Source: Desulfobulbus rhabdoformis | Lineage (GTDB): Bacteria > Desulfobacterota > Desulfobulbia > Desulfobulbales > Desulfobulbaceae | Direction: 5' to 3' | Assembly: GCF_016919065.1 (NCBI RefSeq) | Contig: NZ_JAFFQA010000028.1 | Coordinates: forward strand, 1 to 64,000 | DNA length: 64,000 bases | Translations under genes and position numbers: made by a program | The notes under the pieces: model-generated | Seen by the model: the letters and a program-made list of their open reading frames with translations, nothing else | Told to the model about the DNA's origin: nothing | Databases searched by the model: none | Part shown: in pieces, positions 7,984 to 17,209 of the stretch | Layout: each line of letters begins with the position of its first letter | Numbering within the stretch: the stretch's first letter is position 1

Positions 7984-8772
7984 TCACATGGCCCAGGCCG
8001 GTACACAGACACGCCCCTGACTGTTTGCACCGGGAATGGCCGCCACATTGACTTCAATGCGGTACAATTCGCGCAGGCTGTCCCGGGTAATCACAGTGTG
8101 CGGCTGACCGTCGTCGACAATCATGCCATGATTAAACAAAATGACCCGGTCTGCGGTCATGAGGGCATGGTCAGGAAAGTGGGTGGTCATGATAAAAGTG
8201 AACCCCTCCCCGGCCAGTTGGTTGATGTCGGCCAAAAGGCGCATCTGATTGCCGTAGTCAAGGCCATTGACCGGTTCATCCATGATGAAAACCTCCGCCC
8301 CCTGCGCAATGGAGCGGGCAATCATGGTGAGCTGGCGTTCGCCCCCGCTGATTTCGGTGTAGGCTCGGTCTTTAAGCCCTAAGATATCCAGCCGTTCCAT
8401 GGCCGCCTCGGCGACCTCCCGGTCGTCTCTGGAATAGGTGGAGAAGAGGCCGTGATAGGGCATTCGGCCCATGAGCACCACATCTTCCACCCTGTAGGCG
8501 AAGGCCTCGCGGTGAACCTGGGGTACATAGGCGATCCGTTTGGCAAGCTCACTGCGGCTGTAGGCGGCGAGGGGCCTGCCTTCAAAAAGAACCTCTCCGC
8601 TTTCTGGCTTGAGCAGGCCCAGCAGGGCCTTGAGCAAAGTGGTTTTGCCGCTGCCGTTGGGGCCGAGCAGCGAGACGACCTCTCCGGTGTTGAACTGCAG
8701 ATTGACTCCTGCAAAGATGCTGCGGTCGCCGTAAGAAAAGGAAAGGTTCCGGGCTGCAAGTAGATGTGTCAT
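7984..8772 (-). CDS. FecCD-type ABC transporter, ATP-binding protein
   Basis: An ATPase of the iron-siderophore/cobalamin/heme importer class (FepC, BtuD, HmuV). It has Walker A GPNGSGKTT (37-45), signature SGGERQ (142-147), Walker B IMDEP (163-167) and a switch histidine in TTHFPD. The ATG at 8772 overlaps the permease stop as ATGA, so I chose it over the GTG two codons upstream. It powers import across the inner membrane of whatever the TonB-dependent receptors of this cluster bring into the periplasm. Family membership alone does not define the cargo. Confidence 0.9.
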   Translation of the reverse strand: MTHLLAARNLSFSYGDRSIFAGVNLQFNTGEVVSLLGPNGSGKTTLLKALLGLLKPESGEVLFEGRPLAAYSRSELAKRIAYVPQVHREAFAYRVEDVVLMGRMPYHGLFSTYSRDDREVAEAAMERLDILGLKDRAYTEISGGERQLTMIARSIAQGAEVFIMDEPVNGLDYGNQMRLLADINQLAGEGFTFIMTTHFPDHALMTADRVILFNHGMIVDDGQPHTVITRDSLRELYRIEVNVAAIPGANSQGRVCVPAWAM

Positions 8773-9779
8773 TTCCACCCCCGTTGCGCGTTTTTAAGGA
8801 CAAGAACAAAGAAAGGAATGCCGATGAGCGAGGTGACAATCCCGGTGGGGATCTCAAAAGAAAAGGCCAGGCGCGAAACATTGTCCACCGCCAAAAGGTA
8901 GAGGGCACCGGTGAGCGCAGCTGCAGGCAGGAGCAGGCGGTTATCCGGGCCGACCAGCATGCGGCAGATATGGGGAATAATCAACCCCACCCAGCCGATG
9001 ATCCCGCCAATCACCACCGTGAGGGCGCTGATCAGGGTGGCGAGGAAAATCACTGTCAGCCGAACCCTGTCCACACGGATGCCCAGAGCTCTGGCCTCCT
9101 CCTCCCCCATGCTCATCACATTAAGCCGCTCTCCGTTGACGATGAGAATACCGATCCCGGCAAGCATGGGCAGACCAATGACTGCGATGGTCTGCCCATC
9201 CACCGCCGCGAGGTTGCCCATGAGCCAGTAGACAATGGCGGGCAGCTGGTTGGCCGGGTCGGCCGTGTATTTGATGATGGAAAGCGACGCGGTGAAAAAG
9301 GCACCGCTGATAATACCGCCCAGCACCAACATGATGATCGAGCTCGCCTGGAAGATGCGGGCAATGACCACGGCCAGGCCCACCGCACAAAATCCGAAAA
9401 ACAGGGTGGAGCACTGGACCACCAGCCAGCTCTGGGAGCAGATCATGCCCAGGGCGGCGCCAAAGGAGGCTCCGGCCAGCACCCCCAAGAGGCCAGGGGA
9501 GACCAGCGGATTAATAAAAAGGGCCTGAAAGGCGGTGCCGGAGACCGAGAGGGTCGAACCGATCAGCAGGGCCGCCAGGATGCGCGGCAGACGGATATCA
9601 AGGAGGATATTGGTGAGCAGACTCTGCTGCTGGGCGCTCAATCCACCATGGCCGGAGATTTTCCAAACCAAAAAGGAGTAGATATCCGTAAGCGGCAGCT
9701 GGTATTTGCCCAAAGCAAGGGAGAGAAAGACCGCCAGCAGCAGAAGCAGGGCCAACAGGGTCAGGAAGAGATGTTTCAT
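8769..9779 (-). CDS. FecCD-family ABC transporter permease
   Basis: A 336-residue multi-spanning permease with the FecCD hallmarks: an N-terminal helix from MKHLFLTL, LPRILAALLIGSTLSVSGTAFQ in the first third, NPLVSPGLLGVLAGASFGAA, and the C-terminal GLIIPHICRMLVGPDNR. The ATG at 9779 overlaps the stop of the binding-protein gene (ATGA), so the earlier in-frame start is unlikely. It pairs with the ATPase at 7984 and the binding protein at 9776. One permease gene implies a homodimer, as in BtuC. Confidence 0.92.
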   Translation of the reverse strand: MKHLFLTLLALLLLLAVFLSLALGKYQLPLTDIYSFLVWKISGHGGLSAQQQSLLTNILLDIRLPRILAALLIGSTLSVSGTAFQALFINPLVSPGLLGVLAGASFGAALGMICSQSWLVVQCSTLFFGFCAVGLAVVIARIFQASSIIMLVLGGIISGAFFTASLSIIKYTADPANQLPAIVYWLMGNLAAVDGQTIAVIGLPMLAGIGILIVNGERLNVMSMGEEEARALGIRVDRVRLTVIFLATLISALTVVIGGIIGWVGLIIPHICRMLVGPDNRLLLPAAALTGALYLLAVDNVSRLAFSFEIPTGIVTSLIGIPFFVLVLKNAQRGWK

Positions 9780-10825
9780 GGGTGGAGAACTTCCTTTGCC
9801 TGGGCCGGGGTCAGGTGAACACCAAGAAAAAGTGAATAAAATTCCTGGGTTTTCGCAATCATGTCCAGCGGGTATTGTTCCGGATGTAGCAGGTTGAGGA
9901 GCCACTTGATGCCCAGGACCCGCATGAAGGAGGGCGGTCGGTCGAACCAGTTGAAGGGCTCAAAGGGGATAAGGAAGACTTTTTTTTCTTTGACCGCGCG
10001 CAGGTTCTGCCAGCGGGGATCACGGAAAATGTGGGCAAAAAAGCTGGGCTCCTTCACTAGAATAACTTCGGGATCATAGAGCAGGAGCTGCTCCATGGAG
10101 ATCTTCTCCATGCCGTAATGATCGAGCGTTTTTCCCTGATGGACATTGACGCCACCGGCCAGAGGAATGAGCTCCGCATGGAATGAACGGGAGCGTTCGG
10201 TGCTCAGGCCGTCGGTGCCTTCAGCGTAGTAAACGCGTACCCTGTTGTTCTCGTCAATGGAGGCCGCAATCTCTTTGGCCTGATCGATCGCCTCTTGGGC
10301 ATAGTCAGCAAGACGCTGCCCCCGTTTCTTGCGGCCCAGCAGTTCACCGCTGAAGGCCAGGGCTGCAGGATAGTCTTCAATGGTCTGCATGTTGATCTGC
10401 ACCAGGGGAAAGGGCAGCTTGGCCATGGAGGCGAGAAACTTGTTGTTGGTGGCATCATCGCGCCAGCTCCAGTGAACGATCAGATCCGGCTGCACCTTGA
10501 AGAGCATCTCCCGGTTTAATGTTCTGCCCTGGCCGGCCAGGCCACCGATCACCGGTAGTTTGCGATAGCCGGGTACTGTGTATTTTTTTTCGCTGGACCA
10601 GAGCGGAAAGTTGAGCCCGGCCAGGAGGCTCGGATCAATGGCGTAGACGAGGTAGGTTGCCGGAGGCGACACGGCCACCACCTTGGTAATCGTCTCAGGG
10701 AGAGTTATCCTGCGTCCGGCCATATCGGTAATTTCGCGGGCCTGTAAGGAGGGCAGCGCAAGCAGTAGAACCAGCGCCAGTCCCAGCAGGGGAGGGCGGG
10801 CGAAAGTGAAAAAACAAGACGGCAT
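9776..10825 (-). CDS. ABC transporter periplasmic binding protein (BtuF/FecB class)
   Basis: A 349-residue protein with a Sec signal peptide (hydrophobic core LLGLALVLLLALPSLQA, cleavage likely before REITD). It then has the TroA/BtuF-like fold start EITDMAGRRITLPETITKVVAVSPPATYLVYA and a linker helix near LADYAQEAIDQAKE. Members bind ferric siderophores, cobalamin, heme or metal chelates. Binding proteins of this shape next to FmdE and DUF364 genes recur in anaerobes. The neighbourhood here and the ModE-like operators upstream at 19390-19467 point to a molybdenum or tungsten related chelate, but that is inference. Confidence 0.88.
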   Translation of the reverse strand: MPSCFFTFARPPLLGLALVLLLALPSLQAREITDMAGRRITLPETITKVVAVSPPATYLVYAIDPSLLAGLNFPLWSSEKKYTVPGYRKLPVIGGLAGQGRTLNREMLFKVQPDLIVHWSWRDDATNNKFLASMAKLPFPLVQINMQTIEDYPAALAFSGELLGRKKRGQRLADYAQEAIDQAKEIAASIDENNRVRVYYAEGTDGLSTERSRSFHAELIPLAGGVNVHQGKTLDHYGMEKISMEQLLLYDPEVILVKEPSFFAHIFRDPRWQNLRAVKEKKVFLIPFEPFNWFDRPPSFMRVLGIKWLLNLLHPEQYPLDMIAKTQEFYSLFLGVHLTPAQAKEVLHP

Positions 10826-10834
10826 GGGATCCTC

Positions 10835-11407
10835 TTAGTGGAGTATTCGGTAGTAATCGACAGCCCCGGCACAGGGGGGGCAGAGAGCCTGCTCACCTAC
10901 AGAGATCTCCCTGCCATCCATGATGATTTCCCCGCAGCGTGCACAGGGAACACGGGAGAGCGGCTTCCCCGGCATATCTTCAGGACGGAGAGAGACTTCA
11001 ACCTCGTTGATGGTGAAAAGCTCGGTTTCAGGGATGGTGGCAAAATCGGGTTCTTTGCCACTGCCATCATCACCAGCCTTGATTCCCTTGGTGACCACGC
11101 GAAATGCCCTGTTGGTTTCGATGTTGATAAAGGTGGCGGCCATCTTGCCGTAGTCCCGAATCTTCATTGAACGCTTGCCCGGGCGGCAGCCTGTAAGCGC
11201 CATGATGGCATCTGTGGTGCATCGATCGATCTCGACAAAGACGATCAGTTTTTTTCGATCCGCCCCCTTGGGGTCGGTAATGCCAAGACAGCGCAGCCCG
11301 GCCATGGTCATCCGGGTGCCGATGCGGATGCCTGTGCAGATATCGCCGTGAAATTTTCCGGCCTGTTCGACCAGCCGTTCATAGGTGTCAAAGTAGGGTG
11401 TGTCCAT
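10835..11407 (-). CDS. FmdE family protein with C-terminal zinc ribbon (copy 1)
   Basis: A 190-residue FmdE-type protein. The N-terminal motif KFHGDICTGIRIGTRM carries H20 and C24. Then come GADRKKLIVFVE, C63 in DRCTTDAI, and a C-terminal four-cysteine ribbon C155/C158/C176/C179 (PCARCGE...LCPPC). FmdE was named from a molybdenum formylmethanofuran dehydrogenase operon; its biochemical role is not settled. It sits 9 bp upstream of the binding-protein gene. A paralogue (18714-19343) heads the cluster, with shared blocks GADRKKLIVFVE and DYGK-AATF. Metal handling or insertion is the natural guess. Confidence 0.85.
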   Translation of the reverse strand: MDTPYFDTYERLVEQAGKFHGDICTGIRIGTRMTMAGLRCLGITDPKGADRKKLIVFVEIDRCTTDAIMALTGCRPGKRSMKIRDYGKMAATFINIETNRAFRVVTKGIKAGDDGSGKEPDFATIPETELFTINEVEVSLRPEDMPGKPLSRVPCARCGEIIMDGREISVGEQALCPPCAGAVDYYRILH

Positions 11408-11465
11408 TGTTACTTATCCTTATGCCTGCGTCTGTGAGATCTATGCTCATCAATACAGGGGGTTG

Positions 11466-12353
11466 TTAACAGGCCTGCACCAGGCCCAGCTGCTGCAGAC
11501 GGAGAAGGTTGGGCAGATTTATTTTGCGCACGCAGCCGTCAAAGAGGCGGTAGCCGCCCCCGCCCTCGGCCAGCAGATCCAGAGCTCGGTCGATGTCGGT
11601 GATCATGGAGGTACCCACCATGGCCACTTTGCGGGCAAAAAGCGGATCCGGCACAAAGCCGGCGCTGGGACCGACAACCGCAATCGCCGTGTCCGAGGGC
11701 GTGAGTGCCAACAGCTCGCTGATCGAGCCGTTGGCCACTGTTGCCCCGGTGAAGATGGCAGTCTGGCAGTTCTTGAGAGCTACAGCCGTCTGTTCGGGGG
11801 GGACAAAGGTGCCGTACCCAGCCTGGGCCTCTTCCTCTGTCTCTTTTTTGCGATCAATGATGGTTACTTCGGCTGGCTGCAAATCTTTGAGCCGTCTGAG
11901 CAGGGGGATGATCGCCCCCACCATACAGACCCGGCGGCCCCGAAAGAGCGTATCCATGGTGGAGAGATCATCTCCGCCATCCAGGCTGTAACAGCCATGC
12001 GCAAACAGCGGGACCGAGAGCGCATTTAAGGTGGCCAGACGGATCACGCCGGAAAAAGGATGGACCAGCTCACCGGCCAGAATGGAGGAAACCTGCATTC
12101 CTCGAACCGTGGGGGAGCCTCCGCGAAGAATACGGCGGCCAGCGTTCTTGACCGCCTCGGGCGGGGTGTAGGCAACGCCCCCCTCGCCAGTTGAGAGTTT
12201 GAGGCCAACAAAGAAGACGCCCACGACCAACCGTTCAATGGTGATGGTTTGCAGATGAGGGCCGTGGGCTCTTTGCAGTACCTTTGTTGCCTCGGCAAGG
12301 ATGGGGGCGACCTGATTGAGCTCATTGATGGAATCGGGTTGTCGGGCGGTCAT
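11466..12353 (-). CDS. DUF4213/DUF364 (putative heavy-metal chelation) protein
   Basis: A 295-residue two-part protein. The first about 95 residues contain VVGVFFVGLKLSTGEGGVAYTPPE, matching the DUF4213 enolase-like N-terminal domain. The remainder is the Rossmann-like DUF364 domain, with GRRVCMVGAIIPLLRRL, AIFTGATVANGSISELLAL and VVGPSAGFVPDPLF. DUF364 has been proposed to chelate heavy metals, but experimental support is thin as far as I know. The start overlaps the stop of the methyltransferase gene (ATGA coupling). Its place between an FmdE gene and a methyltransferase fits a periplasm-to-cytosol metal-processing chain. Confidence 0.85.
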   Translation of the reverse strand: MTARQPDSINELNQVAPILAEATKVLQRAHGPHLQTITIERLVVGVFFVGLKLSTGEGGVAYTPPEAVKNAGRRILRGGSPTVRGMQVSSILAGELVHPFSGVIRLATLNALSVPLFAHGCYSLDGGDDLSTMDTLFRGRRVCMVGAIIPLLRRLKDLQPAEVTIIDRKKETEEEAQAGYGTFVPPEQTAVALKNCQTAIFTGATVANGSISELLALTPSDTAIAVVGPSAGFVPDPLFARKVAMVGTSMITDIDRALDLLAEGGGGYRLFDGCVRKINLPNLLRLQQLGLVQAC

Positions 12354-12970
12354 TGTATCTCCTTGCGAAAGCGAATCCAGAGTCCTTCGTCGTTGCGAGT
12401 CACTAAAAACGGATGGATACCGGCACGGGTAAGGCCTTCTTGATACTGTTGGTCACTGTGGTGGGGGGGACGTTGTTTTTCCTGCCAGTCGGGATAGGTT
12501 TGCCGCCGCAGTCTTTTCATTGCCTCCCGTGTGTTCGGATCCCCCAGTCCCCCACCGATATAGGCCTGTCCACCGGGACGGAGAACCCGATAAATCTCTG
12601 TAAAGGCCGTGGGGAGATCCTCCCAGAAGGGGAGGGATCCTCGACTGATCACCAGGTCCATGGACTGATCCTCCAAAGGAATCTGCTGGACAGAACCATG
12701 GACAATTTTTGCTCTGGTGGCGCAGTGAAAATGGGCAATGTTTTCTTGGGCACAGGCCAGCATTTCGCCAGATTGATCGCAAAAAACAAAATCAAGTGCG
12801 GTGATCTGGGCCAGGGCCAGTCCCAGGTAGCCGCCCCCACAGCCGATATCAAGACAATGGCCTGTGGTGATGGAGGTTTCTTCGACGATACGCCGGGCAT
12901 AGTAGGAGTAAATAGGTGCATGTACGCCCAGGGCCACCTCGTTGTAGAGCGGAATGTTTTCGGGGTGCAT
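12350..12970 (-). CDS. Class I SAM-dependent methyltransferase (copy 1)
   Basis: A 206-residue methyltransferase with motif I CLDIGCGGGYLGLALA (about 40-55), the acidic loop FCDQSGEM and the post-I strand MDLVISRGSLPFWEDLPTAFTEIYRVLRPGG. It is a close paralogue of the gene at 17210-17884, which has LDLGCGSGYLG, VISRGSIFFWEDLPQAFREIKRVLAPGG and the same C-terminal GLWI motif. The two copies flank the pair of TonB-dependent receptors. It may modify a small chelator or ligand; the substrate cannot be read from sequence. Confidence 0.85.
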   Translation of the reverse strand: MHPENIPLYNEVALGVHAPIYSYYARRIVEETSITTGHCLDIGCGGGYLGLALAQITALDFVFCDQSGEMLACAQENIAHFHCATRAKIVHGSVQQIPLEDQSMDLVISRGSLPFWEDLPTAFTEIYRVLRPGGQAYIGGGLGDPNTREAMKRLRRQTYPDWQEKQRPPHHSDQQYQEGLTRAGIHPFLVTRNDEGLWIRFRKEIQ

Positions 12971-12988
12971 AGAGAAGTTTTCCTGGAG

Positions 12989-15031
12989 TTAGAATCTGTA
13001 GCGTGCGGTCATGAGATAATTCCGCCCCTCTTCGGGGTAGCCATCTGAAAGCGCATAGTTTTTATCCAACAGATTTCGACCGGTGAGTGACAGATCCCAG
13101 TTATCAGTAAGCTGGTAGCCGATTTTCAAATTGACCAGGGTGTAGTCGCCCGTTTGCACATAGCCGCTGCTGCCGTCTGCGGGCGTGGACCAGCGTTGGT
13201 CTGCATATTCAATGGAGGGAATAATTTGGAGATCCTCCATGGGCGTCCATTTACCGTAGAGAAATATTTTGTGCCGGGGCGTGCCGGTGAGATGGTCATT
13301 GGGATCTTCGGGATTGTCGATCTTGGCATCGATGTAGGTGTAGTTGCCGCCAAGCTCCAATTCATCGGTCAACAGGGTAGAGAACGCCAGCTCGACACCT
13401 TTGAAGGTTGCCTCTCCCACGTTTTGGTACTGGGTGTACCAGCTGCCGCCATACTCCACGGCAACGGATTGCATGGCATCATCGACGGTGTTGTGAAAGA
13501 GGTTGATCTCGTAATGGAGGGTGGAGAAGAGCATGTCGGAGATGCCCACCTCCAGGTTGAGGGCACGCTCCGGATCAAGTCCCGGATTGGAGAGCGCGCC
13601 GCCAAAGCGTGAGCTGAAACGTTCAAACATGGTGGGAAAACGGGTGCGATCGGAAAGACTGAAATGTGCCTTGCCCTGATCCCGGTAACGGTAGACCAGC
13701 GCACCCTGGTAGTTGGTGGCGGAGCTGTCCTTGGTGGGCTGGTTGAATAGGCTATCGCGGTATTCCTCGGCTGTGATGGTGTGCCGTTGATCCTGAGAGA
13801 TCCCCAGGATGAGATCGAGCTTGGGGGTGAGGTGGATCGTGTCCTCAAGGGCAAGAGAATAGATTTCTTCCTCGGTGTCCTGCTTGGGTTCGGTAAAACC
13901 GGAGGAGTAGGTTGTCTGCCACTCGGTATGGTTGTCGCGGCGATAATGGAGCGCACCTTTGAGGGTCTGATGGGAGAAGGCGGTGGTGCCCAGTTCCAGA
14001 GAGGCTCCGTAGGCGTTGTCATCGTAGTAACTCTTCCACTTGGGCGTGGTCAGGTCGAGATCGATATAGGCGACCAGGTCGTTGCTGAACTCATTATAAT
14101 AGAGTTTGGTGTTGAGATAGGTCGTGGCCGTCAGCTGGGTGTGGCCCAGATAGTAGATGCTGGTGACGTCCCAGGTGGGCCAGTCCCAGAGGCTGACGGT
14201 CGAGGTGCCGGTGACCGCACCAATGCCGTGCTTTTCACCGGCCTGGTGCATGAAGTTCAACGAATATTCATCGGTGGCGTTGGGAGTAAAGCCGACCTTG
14301 AGATTGGTGCGCCAGTCCTCTTTGTCGGTGTGGTCCCGGTCACCGCCATCCTCGGCCAGGGTGGAGTCATAGTCGTCGGAGAGCCGCCAGTGATCGACAT
14401 CCCGCTGTTCCAGGCTGGCCTGGTAGTAGAATTTCTCATAACGACCGCCGACGTTACCGTAGACGGTGTTGCCACTGTACTTGCCGTCATTGCCAAGCGA
14501 GATGGTGTCGCGAAATTCCCCCTCAAACTCCTTCACCGGTTTGCGGGTGACCAGGTTGATGGTGCCGCCCATACCGTCGGGGCCGTTGAGCACGGAAACA
14601 TAGCCCTTGGAGATCTGAACTTCCGAGAGGTCGGGGGTGAGAAAGCGGTCAAAATCGATGCGGTTATCCGCTGGCAGGTAGAGGCGAATGCCGTCCATGG
14701 TGAGCGGCACCTGCCAGCGGCTGAAGCCGCGCAGGGAGAGGGTGGATTCGTTGCGGTTGCCACTGCCGCTGGTCATGGAAACACCGGGAACCAGATTGAG
14801 GGCTTCGGGCAGACTGTCGCGGTTGAAATCGTAGAGTTCTTCCTTGTCCAGGCTATCATAGCCAATGGGATTGTTGCCCTCTTCAACATCGGTCACCGTG
14901 ATCTGACCCAGGGTAAAGACGTTGTTGAAGGATTCATCATTTTGCGGGGTTTCGGCGGAAACAATTCCATACATTGCCAGCAGGCTACAGGCGCTTAGCG
15001 AGAGTGTCTTTCTATTGAATATGTGCTGCAT
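12989..15031 (-). CDS. TonB-dependent outer-membrane receptor (copy 1)
   Basis: A 680-residue receptor with a signal peptide (LSLSACSLLAMYGIVSA). A TonB-box-like segment FTLGQITVTDVEEG follows, then a plug domain with LPEALNLVPGVSMTSGSGNRNESTLSLRGF and VSVLNGPDGMGGTINLVTRKP, and a 22-strand-type barrel ending in the aromatic YRF. This class imports siderophores, cobalamin, nickel chelates and other large ligands at the expense of TonB energy. It is followed after 18 bp by a methyltransferase gene and preceded by a second receptor. The extracellular ligand is unknown; the regulon context suggests a Mo or W chelate. Confidence 0.92.
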   Translation of the reverse strand: MQHIFNRKTLSLSACSLLAMYGIVSAETPQNDESFNNVFTLGQITVTDVEEGNNPIGYDSLDKEELYDFNRDSLPEALNLVPGVSMTSGSGNRNESTLSLRGFSRWQVPLTMDGIRLYLPADNRIDFDRFLTPDLSEVQISKGYVSVLNGPDGMGGTINLVTRKPVKEFEGEFRDTISLGNDGKYSGNTVYGNVGGRYEKFYYQASLEQRDVDHWRLSDDYDSTLAEDGGDRDHTDKEDWRTNLKVGFTPNATDEYSLNFMHQAGEKHGIGAVTGTSTVSLWDWPTWDVTSIYYLGHTQLTATTYLNTKLYYNEFSNDLVAYIDLDLTTPKWKSYYDDNAYGASLELGTTAFSHQTLKGALHYRRDNHTEWQTTYSSGFTEPKQDTEEEIYSLALEDTIHLTPKLDLILGISQDQRHTITAEEYRDSLFNQPTKDSSATNYQGALVYRYRDQGKAHFSLSDRTRFPTMFERFSSRFGGALSNPGLDPERALNLEVGISDMLFSTLHYEINLFHNTVDDAMQSVAVEYGGSWYTQYQNVGEATFKGVELAFSTLLTDELELGGNYTYIDAKIDNPEDPNDHLTGTPRHKIFLYGKWTPMEDLQIIPSIEYADQRWSTPADGSSGYVQTGDYTLVNLKIGYQLTDNWDLSLTGRNLLDKNYALSDGYPEEGRNYLMTARYRF

Positions 15032-15086
15032 AGTTGTGCTCAGAGTCTTTGTTAAATCAATTTGTTAATCCAAGGAGTGGCACTTA

Positions 15087-17174
15087 TCAGAATGCCCAGG
15101 CCAACTCTAACCCCACAGTCCGTCCCCGATCCGGGTAGTAGCCGGTGACATAGCGGGTGGAATAGTGCTCGTCGCCCAGGTTGCGGCCAAAGAGGGTGGC
15201 CGTGAGCAGAGTGTCGCCGAGGAGAAAGTCGCGTTGGATATTGGCATCGATTCGGGTGTAGTCACCGATGCCGTCCACGTTGTAGGTCCCTTTGGGGCTG
15301 GAGGTTTGGGTCCACTGATCAACCTGTTTGATGGAGAGATTGAACCGGTAGGGCTGCCAGGTGTGCGAGAGGGTGAGGCCAAACATGTTTTCCGGGGTGG
15401 AAAGGCCGATGGCATCGCTGGTGATTCCATTTGAGGTGGTTTCGGCATCCAGCATGCGGGTCCAGCTGAAGCTGTAGCTGGTGTTTTCAAAGAGTTGCCC
15501 CTTGATCATCAACTCCAGGCCCCGTCTCCGTTCATCGGATTGGGTATAGTAATAGTAGGTTTCGCCATCGACCTCGTAGGTGCTGGTGCTGGCGGTCTTG
15601 GCATTTTCGGTATCAATATCGAAATAGGTAAGCGTTGGGCGAAACCAGGAGACAAGGTTTGCCTCCAGTGCCAGCTCGATGCGTTCCTGACGTTCGGCCT
15701 CCAAATCGTCGCCCAGTGAGCGCAGGGCAAAGTCATCGGAGGTCCCCTGGTCACCGTAATAGTAGCGGCCATTGAGCGTGAACATGTCGTTGAGCTGGTA
15801 GCGAGCGCCCAGGGCGTAGATTTTTGCCGGCGCCATGTCGACGTTGTTGTTGGCGCCGTCGCTTGCGGCTGATTTGCTTGAATAATCGATATGTTTTTGA
15901 TCCTGGCGATAGCCGGCATCGAGCACGAGCCGCTCGTTGAAGAGCTTTTGTTCCACCGAAAGAGACCAGCCGTTGATGGTGGTATCGTAGCGGTTATAGG
16001 CACTGCTGAGGTTGGGGCCGAATCCCTGAGAGTTGAACATCTGCCAACCGGCCTGAAGGAGGGTGTTGCCAAAACGGGCGTTGTGGCGCAGGCCAAAACC
16101 CGAGGTCTCTTCACTGAATTCGCGCAGCGTGGCCGTGCTGCTCCCAAAGGTCCCATCATGCTCGGTCTGTTCGTATTCCACCTTAAAGATATTGAAGAGG
16201 GTGGTCTGGTTGGGAGTCCACTGCAGGGCCATGTCACTGGTGTAGAGCTCGGTCTCAAGCGGGTCGTACCACCATTTCTGCGCCATCAGGCTGCCATCGG
16301 TACTCACCCCGCGTTGCATCTCCATGGTGCCCGAGTCTTTGTAGGCCATCATGTTGAGGTTGAATTTGCCGTAGGTAAACCCGGCACTGGCCATGCCGCC
16401 GGTATTGGAGCGACCATCAAACCAACTGTCCTGGCTGGGACGATCCATATTGGCCAAAAGCCCGGCAATGTACCCCTGAAGCGGGCGGGCGGGACTTTCT
16501 CCATCCGCCTCACCGAACCGGGTGCCCACATAGAGACTTTCGCTGGATTCTATGGGGTGGCCGCCTGCTGCCTTTTCTGCAGATACGGTGAGGACCCCTT
16601 CGGTCTTCTTGGGTTGCTTGGTGCGAATGATGACAAAGCCGGTGTTGAGCCCAGAGCCGGAATTTGATGCGCCAATCGGGATTGATGGGCCCAGCGTCAG
16701 GGCCGTGGCGCCCCGGACCACCTGCATCTCTTCGATGGCTGCCACTGGAAATTTGTAGAGGATCCGGTTTGCCGATGAGGGAAGCACGGCACCATCGATG
16801 ATATAGGTAAAGGTGCCACCTCCCCGTTCTTCGACGATGTAGGGGCTGCGTCGACCCTGGTAGATCAGATTCACTCCGGCCGCCTTCTCCAAAAGATCAA
16901 AGACGTTGTTTGGTTTGAGTGCTCTAATATCCTCCTTGGTGAAAACTTCGGTACCAAAGCGTGCGCTGGCCTCAACCCGGTAAAGGTTGGTGGGGCTGTC
17001 GGCTTTGAGATCCTCCCGTTGCTGCTCACTGTTGTCTTCTATGACGATAGCTTCAAGCTGGCGCGGTGGCGCGGTGGCTGCCGCATCGTTGGCCAGGGCC
17101 GGTGAGGTGGCGGCAAGGATGAGTGTCGTGGCCAACTGACTGGCCAGGACGGTTGTCGGGTACTGCAGGTCCAT
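15087..17174 (-). CDS. TonB-dependent outer-membrane receptor (copy 2)
   Basis: A 695-residue receptor. The signal peptide is followed by a Pro/Ala linker, LEAIVIEDNSEQ as TonB-box region, and a plug with IRALKPNNVFDLLEKAAGVN and IEEMQVVRGATALTLGPS. The barrel ends in the aromatic-terminal LELAWAF. I chose the ATG at 17174 (MDLQYPTT) because a strong AAGGAAGG ribosome site precedes it; the frame extends further but without a site. The plug lacks the usual GPxxxxYGxxxxGGxINIxTK wording and reads GPSIPIGASNSGSGLNTGFVI, so its ligand probably differs from that of the neighbouring receptor. Confidence 0.9.
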   Translation of the reverse strand: MDLQYPTTVLASQLATTLILAATSPALANDAAATAPPRQLEAIVIEDNSEQQREDLKADSPTNLYRVEASARFGTEVFTKEDIRALKPNNVFDLLEKAAGVNLIYQGRRSPYIVEERGGGTFTYIIDGAVLPSSANRILYKFPVAAIEEMQVVRGATALTLGPSIPIGASNSGSGLNTGFVIIRTKQPKKTEGVLTVSAEKAAGGHPIESSESLYVGTRFGEADGESPARPLQGYIAGLLANMDRPSQDSWFDGRSNTGGMASAGFTYGKFNLNMMAYKDSGTMEMQRGVSTDGSLMAQKWWYDPLETELYTSDMALQWTPNQTTLFNIFKVEYEQTEHDGTFGSSTATLREFSEETSGFGLRHNARFGNTLLQAGWQMFNSQGFGPNLSSAYNRYDTTINGWSLSVEQKLFNERLVLDAGYRQDQKHIDYSSKSAASDGANNNVDMAPAKIYALGARYQLNDMFTLNGRYYYGDQGTSDDFALRSLGDDLEAERQERIELALEANLVSWFRPTLTYFDIDTENAKTASTSTYEVDGETYYYYTQSDERRRGLELMIKGQLFENTSYSFSWTRMLDAETTSNGITSDAIGLSTPENMFGLTLSHTWQPYRFNLSIKQVDQWTQTSSPKGTYNVDGIGDYTRIDANIQRDFLLGDTLLTATLFGRNLGDEHYSTRYVTGYYPDRGRTVGLELAWAF

Positions 17175-17209
17175 ATTTCCTTCCTTTTTGTTGCTGAGGG
17201 GCGGGGCAA

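Noticed and set aside
8766..9818. Plus-strand 350-codon open frame opposite the FecCD permease
   Set aside because: It is a low-complexity Gln/Asp/Gly-rich translation typical of the complement of a hydrophobic membrane-protein gene.
13781..14998. Plus-strand 405-codon open frame opposite TonB-dependent receptor 1
   Set aside because: It is antisense to a clear receptor gene, with no motif or start site.
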